In this document: piece after piece, positions 18,209 through 27,416 of the stretch
How positions within the stretch are numbered: the stretch's first letter is position 1
Layout: each line of letters begins with the position of its first letter
Assembly: GCF_000421165.1 (NCBI RefSeq)
Contig: NZ_ATWI01000008.1
Coordinates: 310,001-374,000 of the forward strand
Reading direction: 5' to 3'
DNA length: 64,000 nt
Source: Marinobacter daepoensis DSM 16072
Lineage (GTDB): Bacteria > Pseudomonadota > Gammaproteobacteria > Pseudomonadales > Oleiphilaceae
The notes under the pieces: generated by a model
What the model saw: only the letters and a program-made list of their open reading frames with translations
Database searches by the model: none
Told to the model about the DNA's origin: nothing
Program-made: the position numbers and the translations under genes

Positions 18209-19101
18209 CCGCCTACCAAGCCATCGACCGCCACGCCTCCGGCCACCGTTTCGACACCGAACGGCGCTGGGCGGCGGCCCTGGAACTGGGGTTTGAAGCC
18301 CGCGCCGAGAGCGAACCGGCGCCGGTAACCCGGCTGGTACGCCGGCGCCACCATGGCCCCCTGCGGGTGCAGCGCCCCTTCTACCCGGAGGGCAAAACCG
18401 GCTGCTGCCACGTGTACCTGCTGCATCCCCCGGGTGGCCTGGTGAGCGGCGACGAACTGCGCATCGAAGCCTCTGTGGCCGAAGGTGGCCATGCGCTTTT
18501 GACTACCCCGGCCGCGGCGAAACTTTACAAGGCCGACAGCCATGGCGTGGCCTGGGGCCAGCACACCCGGTTGCAGGTAGCCAAAGACGCGATTTTGGAA
18601 TACCTGCCCCAGGAAACCATCGCCTTCGACGGCTCCCGTGGTTTGCAAACCACCACCATTGAACTGGCAGCCGGCGCCCGAACCCTGGGCTGGGAAGTGC
18701 TCGCGCTGGGCCGCCCGGCCAGCGATCTGCCGTTTGCCACCGGCGAACTGGAACAGCGTTTCCATTTAAGCCTGGACGGCCAGCCGCTGTGGCTGGAGCG
18801 CCAGCTGCTGGACCCGAAACACCGCCGGTTCAACGGCCCCTGGGGCCAGGGTGGCGCCACTGTACAGGCCACCCTCTGGGCGGTCGGCCTGGACGACGAA
18901 GCCGCCGCCATCGACGTGCTGAGAGCACAGTTACCAGACCACAACCGCTGGGCCGTGACCCGGCGCCGGGGCGTGCTGCTCCTGCGCTACCTGGGCACCG
19001 AACGCAACGAAGCCTGGGCCCTGTGCGAACAAGCCTGGCACCTGCTGCGCCCCATGCTCGCTGGCGTACCGGCCCACACACCCAGAATCTGGCTTACCTG
19101 A
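18205..19101 (+). CDS. ureD: Urease accessory protein UreD
   Basis: 298-aa urease accessory protein (UreD/UreH), which binds apo-urease and with UreF and UreG forms the nickel-insertion complex. Family blocks are visible: [58 protein letters not shown] and RLRR-like basic C-terminal segments. It overlaps urtE by ATGA, so urea import and urease assembly genes form one transcription unit. Confidence 0.95.
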   Translation: MTAYQAIDRHASGHRFDTERRWAAALELGFEARAESEPAPVTRLVRRRHHGPLRVQRPFYPEGKTGCCHVYLLHPPGGLVSGDELRIEASVAEGGHALLTTPAAAKLYKADSHGVAWGQHTRLQVAKDAILEYLPQETIAFDGSRGLQTTTIELAAGARTLGWEVLALGRPASDLPFATGELEQRFHLSLDGQPLWLERQLLDPKHRRFNGPWGQGGATVQATLWAVGLDDEAAAIDVLRAQLPDHNRWAVTRRRGVLLLRYLGTERNEAWALCEQAWHLLRPMLAGVPAHTPRIWLT

Positions 19102-19126
19102 CGCATATGAGACAACGGAGTCATCC

Positions 19127-19429
19127 ATGGAACTCACCCCCAGAGACAAAGACAAGCTGCTGCTGTTCACCGCCGCCCTGCTGGCCGAACGCCGCAAAGC
19201 CAAAGGCTTGAAACTGAATTACCCCGAAGCCGTGGCCCTGATCAGCGCCGAAATCATGGAAGGCGCCCGCGAAGGCCGCACCGTGGCCGAACTGATGAGC
19301 GCCGGCACCGAAATACTCACCCGCGAAGACGTGATGGACGGCGTCGCCGACATGGTGCACGAAGTCCAGGTGGAAGCCACCTTCCCGGACGGCACCAAAC
19401 TGGTCACCGTCCACAACCCGATTGTTTGA
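19127..19429 (+). CDS. ureA: Urease subunit gamma UreA
   Basis: 100-aa small urease subunit, full family length, starting [20 protein letters not shown]. The sequence includes [21 protein letters not shown] and the C-terminal VTVHNPI motif. It assembles with UreB and UreC into the (UreABC)3 enzyme that hydrolyses urea to ammonia and CO2. An ACGGAG ribosome site lies before the ATG; ureB follows 10 bp later. Confidence 0.97.
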   Translation: MELTPRDKDKLLLFTAALLAERRKAKGLKLNYPEAVALISAEIMEGAREGRTVAELMSAGTEILTREDVMDGVADMVHEVQVEATFPDGTKLVTVHNPIV

Positions 19430-19439
19430 GGAACGCGCC

Positions 19440-19757
19440 ATGATCCCCGGTGAATACCAACTCAAAGACGGCGACATCGAACTCTGCGCCGGCCGCGAAC
19501 GCATCCAGCTGGACGTCGGCAACACCGGCGACCGCCCGGTGCAGATCGGCTCCCACTACCACTTCGCCGAAGCCAACCCCGCCCTGGACTTCGACCGAGC
19601 CAAGGCCCGCGGCTACCGCCTGGACGTGGCGGCCGGCACTGCTATTCGGTTCGAACCCGGCCAGACCCGCTCTATCACGCTGATTCCGTTCGCTGGAAAG
19701 CGCGAAATCTATGGCTTCCGAGGCGAAGTGATGGGGAGCTTGGAATTCAAGAACTAA
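19440..19757 (+). CDS. ureB: Urease subunit beta UreB
   Basis: 105-aa urease beta subunit, starting MIPGEYQL, with the family motifs [34 protein letters not shown] and [13 protein letters not shown]. The ATG at 19440 is used rather than the upstream in-frame start because MIPGEY is the conserved N-terminus. It is followed by an unusual 148-bp gap containing a large inverted repeat before ureC. Confidence 0.97.
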   Translation: MIPGEYQLKDGDIELCAGRERIQLDVGNTGDRPVQIGSHYHFAEANPALDFDRAKARGYRLDVAAGTAIRFEPGQTRSITLIPFAGKREIYGFRGEVMGSLEFKN

Positions 19758-19766
19758 GTCTGAGGA

Positions 19767-19874
19767 CCGGCGGGGGTTGCCCTTCCGGGAATGTGCGGAG
19801 GCAGGGATGCCGGAGAACAAGCGCCACATGGATGTGCCGCCAGGAGCGTTTCCCGGAAGGGCAACCCCCGCCGG
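19767..19874. repeat. Large inverted repeat element between ureB and ureC
   Basis: Two perfect 25-bp inverted arms (19767-19791 and 19850-19874, beginning CCGGCGGGGGTTGCCC) flank a 58-bp core. The core contains its own small hairpin (CACATGGATGTG, about 19826-19837) next to ACAAGCGCC and CCAGGAGCG. It encodes nothing useful and looks like an intergenic palindromic element inserted in the operon, or a strong mRNA structure. Confidence 0.8.
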
Positions 19875-19905
19875 GCCAGGCACCAAGGTTAAAGTGAGAA
19901 AAAAC

Positions 19906-21609
19906 ATGAAAATCAGCAGACAAGCCTACGCCGACATGTACGGCCCCACCGTTGGGGACCGAGTCCGCCTGGGCGACACGGAGCTGTGGATTGAAGTAGA
20001 AGAAGACCACACCCACTACGGCGACGAAGTAAAATTCGGCGGCGGCAAAGTCATCCGCGACGGCATGGGCCAAAGCCAGCGCTGCGACGACGCCGTGATG
20101 GACACCGTGATCACCAACGCCCTCATCCTCGACTGGTGGGGCATCGTCAAAGCCGACGTAGGCATCCAGAAAGGCCGCATCGCCGCCATCGGCAAAGCCG
20201 GCAACCCGGACACCCAGCCAGACGTGACCATCGTTATCGGCCCCGGCACGGAAATCATCGCCGGCGAAGGTAAAATCCTCACCGCCGGTGGCATCGACCC
20301 CCACATCCACTTCATCTGCCCCCAGCAGGTGGAAGAAGCCCTGATGAGCGGCGTGACCACCATGCTCGGCGGCGGCACCGGCCCGGCCACCGGCACCAAC
20401 GCCACCACCTGCACCCCGGGCCCCTGGCACATTGGCAAGATGCTGCAGGCCGTGGATAGCCTGCCCATGAACATCGGCTTCCTGGGCAAGGGCAACGCCA
20501 GCCTGCCGGAGGCGCTGGAACAGCAGATCAAAGCCGGCGTGATCGGCCTCAAACTGCACGAAGACTGGGGCACCACGCCTGCATCGATCGACAACTGCCT
20601 GACCGTGGCCGACCAGTACGACATTCAGGTGGCCATCCACACCGACACCCTGAACGAATCCGGCTTTGTGGAAGACACGCTGGCCGCCTTCAAAGGCCGC
20701 TGCATTCACACCTTCCACACCGAAGGCGCCGGCGGTGGCCACGCTCCGGACATCATTACCGCCTGCTCCAAAGACTATGTACTGCCGTCGTCCACCAACC
20801 CGACCCGGCCCTACACCGTGAACACCATCGACGAACACCTGGACATGCTGATGGTGTGCCACCACCTGGACCCGAACATCCCGGAAGACGTGGCCTTCGC
20901 CGACTCACGCATCCGCCGGGAAACCATCGCGGCGGAAGACATCCTGCACGACATGGGCGTGATCTCCATGATCTCCTCCGACTCCCAGGCCATGGGCCGG
21001 GTGGGAGAGGTAATCTGCCGAACCTGGCAAACCGCCCACAAGATGAAAATGCAGCGCGGCCTGTTGCCGGAAGACCAGGAGCGCGGCGCCGACAACTTCC
21101 GCGCCAAACGCTACATCGCCAAGTACACCATCAACTCCGCCATCACCCACGGCATTGCCCATGATGTGGGCTCGGTGGAAGTGGGCAAGCTGGCGGATCT
21201 GGTGCTGTGGAGCCCGGCATTCTTCGGCGTGAAGCCAGCCTGCATCCTCAAGGGCGGGATGATTGCCGCCGCCCCCATGGGCGACCCGAACGCCTCTATT
21301 CCCACACCGCAGCCGGTCCACTACCGCCCCATGTTCGGCGCCTTCGGCAAGGCGGCCAGTGCCACCCGCCTGACCTTCGTCAGCCAGGCCGCGCTGGACG
21401 CCAATATTGGTGAAGAACTGGGCCTGGACAGCCCGCTCTCCGCCTGCAAAGGCGTGCGGGACGTGCGCAAGCAGCACATGAAACTGAACGACGCCTGCCC
21501 GCACCTGACCGTAGACCCGCAAACCTACGAAGTGCATGCCGATGGCGAACTGCTCACCTGCGAGCCGGCGACCGAACTGCCCCTGGCCCAGCGCTATCAC
21601 CTTTTCTAG
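19906..21609 (+). CDS. ureC: Urease subunit alpha UreC (catalytic)
   Basis: 567-aa catalytic subunit carrying the dinuclear nickel site. Visible motifs are HIHFICPQQ (nickel ligands), [14 protein letters not shown] (the carbamylated lysine), [23 protein letters not shown] (nickel ligands) and the mobile flap [13 protein letters not shown] with the catalytic histidine. Length is standard. ATG 19906 ([18 protein letters not shown]) is the conserved start; an in-frame upstream start at 19777 would translate through the inverted repeat and is rejected. Downstream lie two tandem 21-nt repeats and ureE. Confidence 0.97.
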   Translation: MKISRQAYADMYGPTVGDRVRLGDTELWIEVEEDHTHYGDEVKFGGGKVIRDGMGQSQRCDDAVMDTVITNALILDWWGIVKADVGIQKGRIAAIGKAGNPDTQPDVTIVIGPGTEIIAGEGKILTAGGIDPHIHFICPQQVEEALMSGVTTMLGGGTGPATGTNATTCTPGPWHIGKMLQAVDSLPMNIGFLGKGNASLPEALEQQIKAGVIGLKLHEDWGTTPASIDNCLTVADQYDIQVAIHTDTLNESGFVEDTLAAFKGRCIHTFHTEGAGGGHAPDIITACSKDYVLPSSTNPTRPYTVNTIDEHLDMLMVCHHLDPNIPEDVAFADSRIRRETIAAEDILHDMGVISMISSDSQAMGRVGEVICRTWQTAHKMKMQRGLLPEDQERGADNFRAKRYIAKYTINSAITHGIAHDVGSVEVGKLADLVLWSPAFFGVKPACILKGGMIAAAPMGDPNASIPTPQPVHYRPMFGAFGKAASATRLTFVSQAALDANIGEELGLDSPLSACKGVRDVRKQHMKLNDACPHLTVDPQTYEVHADGELLTCEPATELPLAQRYHLF

Positions 21610-21654
21610 TCAATACAGCTCAAGGCTGCTTAATCAACACAGCTCAAGGCTGTT
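21610..21654 (+). repeat. Two tandem 21-nt repeats between ureC and ureE
   Basis: TCAATACAGCTCAAGGCTGCT (split here as TCAATACAGCTC + AAGGCTGCT) at 21610-21630 is repeated with two changes at 21634-21654. Each unit holds a small CAGC...GCTG stem. It lies directly after the ureC stop and before the ureE ribosome site (GAGAGG). Confidence 0.75.
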
Positions 21655-21671
21655 CTGAGAGGAACGAACGG

Positions 21672-22217
21672 ATGTTGGAACTGACTAAACGCATCACCCA
21701 CGTAGACGCCAGCGAAATCCACGACAACCTGGTGCTGCCCTACGAACTGCGCATTCGCGGCCGCCTGCGGGCCACCACCGAAACCAACCTGGACGTGGGC
21801 CTGTTTCTGGACCGTGGCCCGGTGCTGAGAGACGGCGACCTGCTGGAAGCGAAATCCGGTGAGATCATCCGCATTCGCGCCGCGGAAGAGCCGGTGGTCA
21901 CCGCCCGCGTAGAAACCGGCCTGCCGCTGGCCCGCTTGTGTTACCACCTGGGCAACCGCCACGTTTCCCTCCAGATTGGCTCCGGCGGTGCTATCGGTGA
22001 AGACGAGCGCATGGGGTGGGTGCGCTTTCCGCCCGACCACATACTGGAAGAACTGGCCGAACGCCTGGGCGCCACCGTAGTGCATCACACCGCCGCCTTC
22101 GACCCGGAACCCGGAGCCTACAACCAGGCCAGCCAGGGCCATTCGCACAGTGAAAGCCATGACCACACTCACGCTGCTGGACATACCCATGCTCACGGCC
22201 ACAAACACACCCACTGA
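21672..22217 (+). CDS. ureE: Urease accessory nickel chaperone UreE
   Basis: 181-aa metallochaperone that delivers nickel to the UreDFG-urease complex. The N-terminal peptide-binding domain (about 1-70) and the metal-binding domain (about 75-150, with LCYHLGNRHV and the conserved internal His) are complete. The C-terminus is a His-rich tail (repeated H-x-H and AHGH units over about 25 residues) typical of nickel-storing UreE. The tail-coding DNA overlaps alternative starts of ureF. Confidence 0.95.
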   Translation: MLELTKRITHVDASEIHDNLVLPYELRIRGRLRATTETNLDVGLFLDRGPVLRDGDLLEAKSGEIIRIRAAEEPVVTARVETGLPLARLCYHLGNRHVSLQIGSGGAIGEDERMGWVRFPPDHILEELAERLGATVVHHTAAFDPEPGAYNQASQGHSHSESHDHTHAAGHTHAHGHKHTH

Positions 22218-22227
22218 GCCGGCAGCC

Positions 22228-22917
22228 ATGGCGGGTGAGGGCGAACCCGGTGGTGACCTGGCATTGCTGGGGCTGATGCAGCTGGTCAGCCCGGCGTTGC
22301 CCATCGGCGCCTTTGCCTGGTCTCAGGGCCTGGAAAGCGCCTTTGAGCTGGGCTGGGTGAACAACGAAGCGGAACTGGCCCAGTGGATTGAAGGCGTGCT
22401 CGAAGACGGCCTCAGCCGGTGTGAACTGCCCTTACTGGCCCGGCTGAAAACCGCCTGGGCGAACGACGACGGCGCCAGCATCGCGCACTGGAACCAGTGG
22501 CTGCACTCTACCCGCGAAACCGCCGAACTGAGCGACGAGGACACTCGCCTGGGCGGCGCCCTGAAAACCCTGCTGGGCAACCTCAACCTGTTGCCGGAAC
22601 AAACCCTGATTCCGGCCGAGCCCGGCTACATCACCCTGTTTGCCTGGGCCGCCCAGGTACGCCGGGTGCCGGTGCGGCAAACCCTGCTGGGCTTTGCCTG
22701 GGCCTGGCTGGAAAACCAGCTGGCGGCGGCCTGCAAAGCCTTGCCCCTGGGCCACACCGCCGCCCAACGGATTATCGAACAACTGCGCCCGGCCCTGGTG
22801 ATTGCCACCGACCAGGCGCTGGCACGGCAAGACCACGAACTCGGGCCCATCCTGCCGGGCCTCGCGCTCGGCAGTGCCCTGCATGAAACCCAGTATTCAC
22901 GGCTTTTCAGAAGCTGA
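22228..22917 (+). CDS. ureF: Urease accessory protein UreF
   Basis: 229-aa helical accessory protein that docks on UreD and gates nickel delivery by UreG. Family blocks include LMQLVSPALPIGAFAWSQGLE, LHSTRETAELSDEDTRLGGAL and QRIIEQLRPALV. The frame is open upstream through the UreE His-tail, with a GTG at 22150 and an ATG at 22159; 22228 is preferred since it gives the family's usual length and starts just after the ureE stop, but no start has a strong ribosome site. Start therefore uncertain, product sure. Confidence 0.9.
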   Translation: MAGEGEPGGDLALLGLMQLVSPALPIGAFAWSQGLESAFELGWVNNEAELAQWIEGVLEDGLSRCELPLLARLKTAWANDDGASIAHWNQWLHSTRETAELSDEDTRLGGALKTLLGNLNLLPEQTLIPAEPGYITLFAWAAQVRRVPVRQTLLGFAWAWLENQLAAACKALPLGHTAAQRIIEQLRPALVIATDQALARQDHELGPILPGLALGSALHETQYSRLFRS

Positions 22918-22942
22918 ATAAAAACATCAAGGAGATACAGCC

Positions 22943-23581
22943 ATGACACATTGTCTGAGAGTAGGCGTCGGCGGCCCGGTCGGGTCTGGTAAAACCGCAT
23001 TGCTGCGCCAGCTATGCACCGCCCTGCGGGACCACTACGACATCGCCGTAGTCACCAACGACATCTACACCCGGGAAGATGCTGACTTCCTGCTGCGCCA
23101 CGAAGCCCTGGCCGCAGACCGCATCCTGGGTGTGGAAACCGGCGGCTGCCCGCACACCGCCATTCGTGAGGATGCCTCCATGAACCTGGCCGCCATTGAC
23201 GACCTGCAAAGCCGCCACCCGGGCCTGGAACTGGTGCTGGTGGAATCCGGCGGCGACAACCTCTCCGCCACCTTCAGCCCGGAACTGAGCGACCTCACCC
23301 TGTACGTGATCGACGTGTCCGCCGGCGACAAGATCCCCCGCAAAGGCGGCCCCGGCATCACCAAATCCGACCTGCTGATCATCAACAAGATCGACATTGC
23401 CGAACAGGTACACGCTTCCCTGGACGTAATGGAGCGGGACAGCAAAAAAATGCGCGGCGAACGCCCCTTCGTGTTCACCAACCTGTACGACGGGGTTGGG
23501 CTGGACACCATCATCAGCTTCATTCTGGAGCGCGGCATGCTGCCGGAAAGGCGTCCCGAAAAACTGGCTGAAATGGCCTGA
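22943..23581 (+). CDS. ureG: Urease accessory GTPase UreG
   Basis: 212-aa SIMIBI GTPase that couples GTP hydrolysis to nickel insertion. P-loop [13 protein letters not shown], the metal-binding CPH motif in [15 protein letters not shown], the ESGGDNL switch and the NKID guanine-specificity motif are all intact. An AAGGAG ribosome site precedes the ATG. A decayed fragment homologous to its CPH region lies at 35042. Confidence 0.97.
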   Translation: MTHCLRVGVGGPVGSGKTALLRQLCTALRDHYDIAVVTNDIYTREDADFLLRHEALAADRILGVETGGCPHTAIREDASMNLAAIDDLQSRHPGLELVLVESGGDNLSATFSPELSDLTLYVIDVSAGDKIPRKGGPGITKSDLLIINKIDIAEQVHASLDVMERDSKKMRGERPFVFTNLYDGVGLDTIISFILERGMLPERRPEKLAEMA

Positions 23582-23624
23582 GCAAATGAACCAATACGAT
23601 TACAGAACCACCAGGAGCAACACC

Positions 23625-24200
23625 ATGAAACTGACTTCAAAACTACTCGCCACCGCCGCGCTGCTGACTGCCTCCGCCACCGCCATGGCCCACCCCGGCC
23701 ACACCGAAGGCGGCTTTACCAGCGGCCTGCTGCACCCCATGCTGGGCCTGGACCACCTGCTGGCCATGGCCGCCATCGGCTTCTGGAGCGTGCGCCAGAG
23801 CAAACTCATGAAAAACGCTACCCCCGCCTTCGTCATCGGCGGCATGGTATTCGGCGCCTCCCTGGCCTGGGGCGGCCTGACCCTGCCGGGCGTGGAAACA
23901 GGGATTACCTTCTCGGTACTGGTCGCCGGCATCCTCATCGCCACCCTGGCGAAACTGCCGACGGCTGTGGGCGGTACTCTGGTTGGCGCATTCATGCTGT
24001 TTCATGGCTTTGCCCATGGTGCGGAAATGCCGGAAGGCGCAACGCTGGCGGCTTACCTGGCGGGCTTCTCCATCGCCACACTGGCCATCACGCTGATTGG
24101 CCGTGGGCTGGGTAGTCTGATGCTGAAGGCGGATAGCCGGTTTAGTCGGGGGATTGGTGGTGTGTTGGCTGTGGCGGGGGCGTACCTGGCTGCTGCCTGA
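23625..24200 (+). CDS. HupE/UreJ family membrane protein (probable nickel transporter)
   Basis: 191-aa inner-membrane protein with a signal-like first helix (MKLTSKLLATAALL, cleaved near AMA/HPGH) and about six further helices. The HPGH and LLHPMLGLDHLLAM motifs and later FHGFAHGAE are the HupE/UreJ hallmark histidines thought to bind nickel. It ends the urease operon; the start is fixed by CAGGAG 7 bp upstream. It probably supplies nickel for UreE/UreG; cobalt transport is an alternative in the family. Confidence 0.9.
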   Translation: MKLTSKLLATAALLTASATAMAHPGHTEGGFTSGLLHPMLGLDHLLAMAAIGFWSVRQSKLMKNATPAFVIGGMVFGASLAWGGLTLPGVETGITFSVLVAGILIATLAKLPTAVGGTLVGAFMLFHGFAHGAEMPEGATLAAYLAGFSIATLAITLIGRGLGSLMLKADSRFSRGIGGVLAVAGAYLAAA

Positions 24201-24226
24201 TTCCGTAGTCCCTAGAGGAATGCAAT

Positions 24227-24255
24227 AAGCCGCTCGGGAAACCGCGCGGCTTTTT
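24227..24255 (+). terminator. Rho-independent terminator of the urea operon
   Basis: AAGCCGCTCGG and CCGCGCGGCTT form a GC-rich stem with one mismatch around GAAA, followed by TTTTT. It ends the long urt-ure-hupE unit. Confidence 0.88.
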
Positions 24256-24361
24256 CAGTATATGGTTTACAAAATTTGACCTTGACGGAATGGGAAGTTT
24301 ACTGAAGAGTAGGTTAGTGTGTAGTTATAAGAAACGGATTGGCAGCTGTTAAGGAAAACCG

Positions 24362-25159
24362 ATGGACTTCGGCCAGCTATTCAACACCCTCCTGAACTCT
24401 CTACCGAATCAAGTCTGGTATTTCGTACCGCTGTTCATCCTGTTACCCATTCTGAGAACACCCTGGTTCAAAGGCAAAGCCGGCGAAGCCATGGTCAACA
24501 TAGCCGCAAAGCTGTTTCTCGACAAAACCCGCTACCACCTCATCAAAAACGTCACCTTGCCCACCGAAGACGGTACCACCCAGATCGACCACATCATTGT
24601 CTCCCGGTATGGCGTGTTTGTGGTGGAAACCAAGAATATGAAGGGCTGGATCTTCGGTAACGCAAAACAGCGCTATTGGACGCAGAAGATCTTCAAGCAC
24701 TCGCAGAAATTTCAGAACCCGCTTCATCAAAACTACAAACACGTGAAGACACTGCAAAGCCTGTTGGGCCTGAGTGATGAGCAGGTGTTTTCGGTAGTGG
24801 TCTTCGTCGGGGATTCCACATTTAAAACGCCCATGCCGGAGAACGTGACCCACGGTGGTGGGTATGTCCGCTTTATCAAAGCCCAAACCGAGCCGCGACT
24901 GTCTGATGTTGAGGTTCAGAAAGTAAACGAAGCCATTGAATCCGGGCGGCTGGCGGCTACGTTCAGAACTCAGCGGGAGCACGTGGCGCATGTGAAGGAA
25001 ATTGCGGCGAAGAAGAGAAGTGAGCCACGGTGCCCGAAGTGCCAGGATGAGATGGTAAAGCGCACGGTGAAGCGCGGAGAGAATATTGGGAAGGAGTTTT
25101 ATGGCTGCAAGGCATTTCCCAAGTGCCGGGGGATGGTTGGTGCTTCGTTATTGCAGTAA
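24362..25159 (+). CDS. NERD-domain protein with topoisomerase-type zinc finger
   Basis: 265-aa protein. An N-terminal membrane helix (about residues 17-30, WYFVPLFILLPIL) precedes a NERD nuclease-related domain (about 45-160; IDHIIVSRYGVFVVETKN holds the D...E-x-K-type residues) and a C-terminal C4 zinc finger of DNA topoisomerase I type (CPKC, then YGCKAFPKC). NERD proteins are suspected nucleases; the zinc finger suggests single-stranded DNA contact. It stands at the left edge of the plastic region, in better-GC sequence than its right-hand neighbours, directly upstream of the GHKL-nuclease gene. Role not established. Confidence 0.85.
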   Translation: MDFGQLFNTLLNSLPNQVWYFVPLFILLPILRTPWFKGKAGEAMVNIAAKLFLDKTRYHLIKNVTLPTEDGTTQIDHIIVSRYGVFVVETKNMKGWIFGNAKQRYWTQKIFKHSQKFQNPLHQNYKHVKTLQSLLGLSDEQVFSVVVFVGDSTFKTPMPENVTHGGGYVRFIKAQTEPRLSDVEVQKVNEAIESGRLAATFRTQREHVAHVKEIAAKKRSEPRCPKCQDEMVKRTVKRGENIGKEFYGCKAFPKCRGMVGASLLQ

Positions 25160-25373
25160 CGAAGCTGTCAAATGATTACGGCGCGACCAAAGTGTTAGTG
25201 CAGCATACCGAATTGATTTGAAGGGTTAAATTCGCGAAATTTGAGTGTTGGTTCTGAGCTTTTATTGACGCTCAAATGATTGCAATAACTAAGCGCGCTA
25301 TCTAATTACTGTTAACTCCGCAAAGATTGCAGTTAATGTAGTCAACAACTTGAGTCTGTATAAAAGGACGATT
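25160..25373. other. AT-rich intergenic region before the GHKL gene
   Basis: No gene. It contains an ATTTGAG / CTCAAAT inverted repeat (25239-25277) and a GTTAACT at 25311-25317 that resembles an attC end only weakly. Base composition drops sharply here compared with the urease operon, marking the start of foreign-looking DNA. Confidence 0.5.
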
Positions 25374-27311
25374 ATGGAATACTCGGTCACTTATGAGGAT
25401 GGATTTTTAACTAGGGAGATTGGTTCCATTGCCACAAAGGCCGATGTAGCCATCACAGAACTAATTGCAAATGGTCATGATGCAGGTGCGTCTGAGGTAA
25501 GAATCATTTTTCCGGATGAGAAAGGAAGCCTCATTACAGTCGAAGACAATGGGGTTGGCCTGACCGAATCGCAATTCGAGCAAAGGTGGTTGAAGCTACG
25601 CTATGACAGAAAGAAGCATCAAGGTTCCTTGGTAGAGATACCTGAAGATAATAATCTGCGAAAGACTAGACTCGCCTTCGGAAGAAACGGCGTCGGACGG
25701 CATGCGGGTCTCTGTTTTGATGATGGGTATACCGTCGAGACTTGGCGTAATAAAGAATGCAATATTTACGAGCTGAAGTTGTCATCCGGCAGGCAACCTA
25801 TAGAGGTTAAAGAGCATCGCAAGGAAGATAAGTCAGGTCATGGAACAAAGATAAAAGTAATTGCTAATAAAAACTTGATACCGGTTGAAGAACTTACCGA
25901 AACTATATCAGCCAGATTTTTATTCAATCCTGAATTCAAAGTATATGTAAATGGGAAGCTTATAACGCTATCAGAGCACCCAGGTATCGTCAAAAGCACA
26001 GAAATAAATCCTGTTGGAAGTATCAATATAAAGTTGACTCTGGTTGATTCATCAACAGCCTCGCGAACGGCTAGACAGCATGGGGTAGCTTTTTGGTTGG
26101 GCGGTCGTTTATTGGGCGATCCTTCTTGGTCCATAAACGGGCAGCAAGTATTTGACGGTCGGAGATCTTTTGCTAAAAGATACACCGTGATAGCGGAGTC
26201 TGAAGACCTTTTTGACTTCATTGAGGCCGATTGGTCTGGCTTTAAATCTGATTTTTCCGCCCTAAATCTGATAGCAGAAGAAATTTCTGATTTTGTTAAA
26301 TCATGCTACTTGGAGCTTTCAAAAAACGAAATAGAAACAACTAAGCGTCAGGTGTTTAATTCGCATAAAGGTGAGTTAAAAGAGCTCCCAAGACTGGCTC
26401 GAAGAGAGTTGGTTAGTTTTGTTGATCAAATGTTAGCCGGAAGTCCTGATATAAGGATTGAGCTTCTTGAGCTTGCATTTAAAGCGGCTATTAATCTTGA
26501 AAAATCTAGATCTGGAATATCGTTATTATATAAGCTAACAAATATATCGCCAAACGATTCTGAATCACTGAACTCGTTCTTAGAGGAATGGAACGTGTCA
26601 GATGCAATGTCCATTCTTGCTGAAATAGATTCTAGAATAAAAGTAATCGAGGCGATAGAGAGGCTGAGCGGTGACCATAGTGTAGACGAGCTCCATACGT
26701 TGCACCCCCTTATCGAAAAGGCCAGGTGGGTATTTGGCCCTGAATTCGATACGCCAGAGTATGCAAGCAATAAGGGGCTGATCAAGACGATGAGTTCTGT
26801 ATTTGGAAGAAAATATAAGAAAGAGGATTTTACTAATTCTGCGAAGAGACCAGATATTGTGGTTGGTGAGAATTCCTCTATTAGCTCATTAGGCCTAGAA
26901 GAGTTCTCTGGTGAAATAAGAAAAACAAAAAGAGTTTTGTTAATTGAGCTAAAGAAAGGTGGCTTTGAGATTGGCCGCGGAGAAATGGATCAGGCTAAAT
27001 ATTATGTTGAGGATATTTGGCATGCCGGCGTTGGATCCTCTCAGCCATATATAAAAGCTTTTGTCGTCGGTGATAGTATTGGCCAGCTCACAGGAAAATA
27101 CCAGTCAGTAGGAAAGTCAAAGGATGAGCAGTTTGGGGAAGTTCATGCGATAACATATTCTGAATTGGTACGGAGCGCTGAGGCTCGATTGTTTTCTCTA
27201 AAAGAAAAAATCGAAGGTCGGTATGACGGCTTAGAGGATGGTCCACTTCTAAATGAGCTTTTGGGGAACCCCGAGCAGAAAGATTTAGATTTTGCGGCCG
27301 GCCAAGAATGA
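25374..27311 (+). CDS. GHKL (MORC/Hsp90-like) ATPase with C-terminal PD-(D/E)XK-like nuclease motif
   Basis: 645-aa protein. The N-terminal Bergerat ATPase has all boxes: ELIANGHDAGA (N box, near residue 35), VEDNGVGL (G1) and AFGRNGVGRHAGL (G2). After a long middle region, the C-terminus has RPDIVV (D494) followed by LLIELKKGG (E525, K527) and QAKYYVEDI, spaced as in PD-(D/E)XK nuclease cores. GHKL ATPases joined to nucleases are known from restriction-like and MORC-related conflict systems. Start 25374 is chosen for the AAAGGA site 6-7 bp upstream. Codon use is AT-rich, unlike the flanking core genes. It is followed by an attC-like site and an HNH endonuclease gene. Defence role is inference. 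Confidence 0.8.
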   Translation: MEYSVTYEDGFLTREIGSIATKADVAITELIANGHDAGASEVRIIFPDEKGSLITVEDNGVGLTESQFEQRWLKLRYDRKKHQGSLVEIPEDNNLRKTRLAFGRNGVGRHAGLCFDDGYTVETWRNKECNIYELKLSSGRQPIEVKEHRKEDKSGHGTKIKVIANKNLIPVEELTETISARFLFNPEFKVYVNGKLITLSEHPGIVKSTEINPVGSINIKLTLVDSSTASRTARQHGVAFWLGGRLLGDPSWSINGQQVFDGRRSFAKRYTVIAESEDLFDFIEADWSGFKSDFSALNLIAEEISDFVKSCYLELSKNEIETTKRQVFNSHKGELKELPRLARRELVSFVDQMLAGSPDIRIELLELAFKAAINLEKSRSGISLLYKLTNISPNDSESLNSFLEEWNVSDAMSILAEIDSRIKVIEAIERLSGDHSVDELHTLHPLIEKARWVFGPEFDTPEYASNKGLIKTMSSVFGRKYKKEDFTNSAKRPDIVVGENSSISSLGLEEFSGEIRKTKRVLLIELKKGGFEIGRGEMDQAKYYVEDIWHAGVGSSQPYIKAFVVGDSIGQLTGKYQSVGKSKDEQFGEVHAITYSELVRSAEARLFSLKEKIEGRYDGLEDGPLLNELLGNPEQKDLDFAAGQE

Positions 27312-27317
27312 GGCAGA

Positions 27318-27389
27318 ATTTAGCTAGGGGCTTCAGTCGACCAGTTTTCCGCTGCCGCTCCAAACTGGTGGCTGATCCCGGCGTTACGT
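27318..27389 (+). other. attC-like integron recombination site 1
   Basis: Runs from TTTAGC to GTTACGT (a one-base variant of the GTTRRRY core). Inside, CAGTCGACCAGTTT (27334-27347) pairs with AAACTGGTGGCTG (27362-27374) with one mismatch and one unpaired base, the bulged-hairpin architecture of attC. It lies between the GHKL stop and the HNH start. Confidence 0.6.
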
Positions 27390-27416
27390 GTCTATCGGAG
27401 TTCAGAGCACTGAGTC

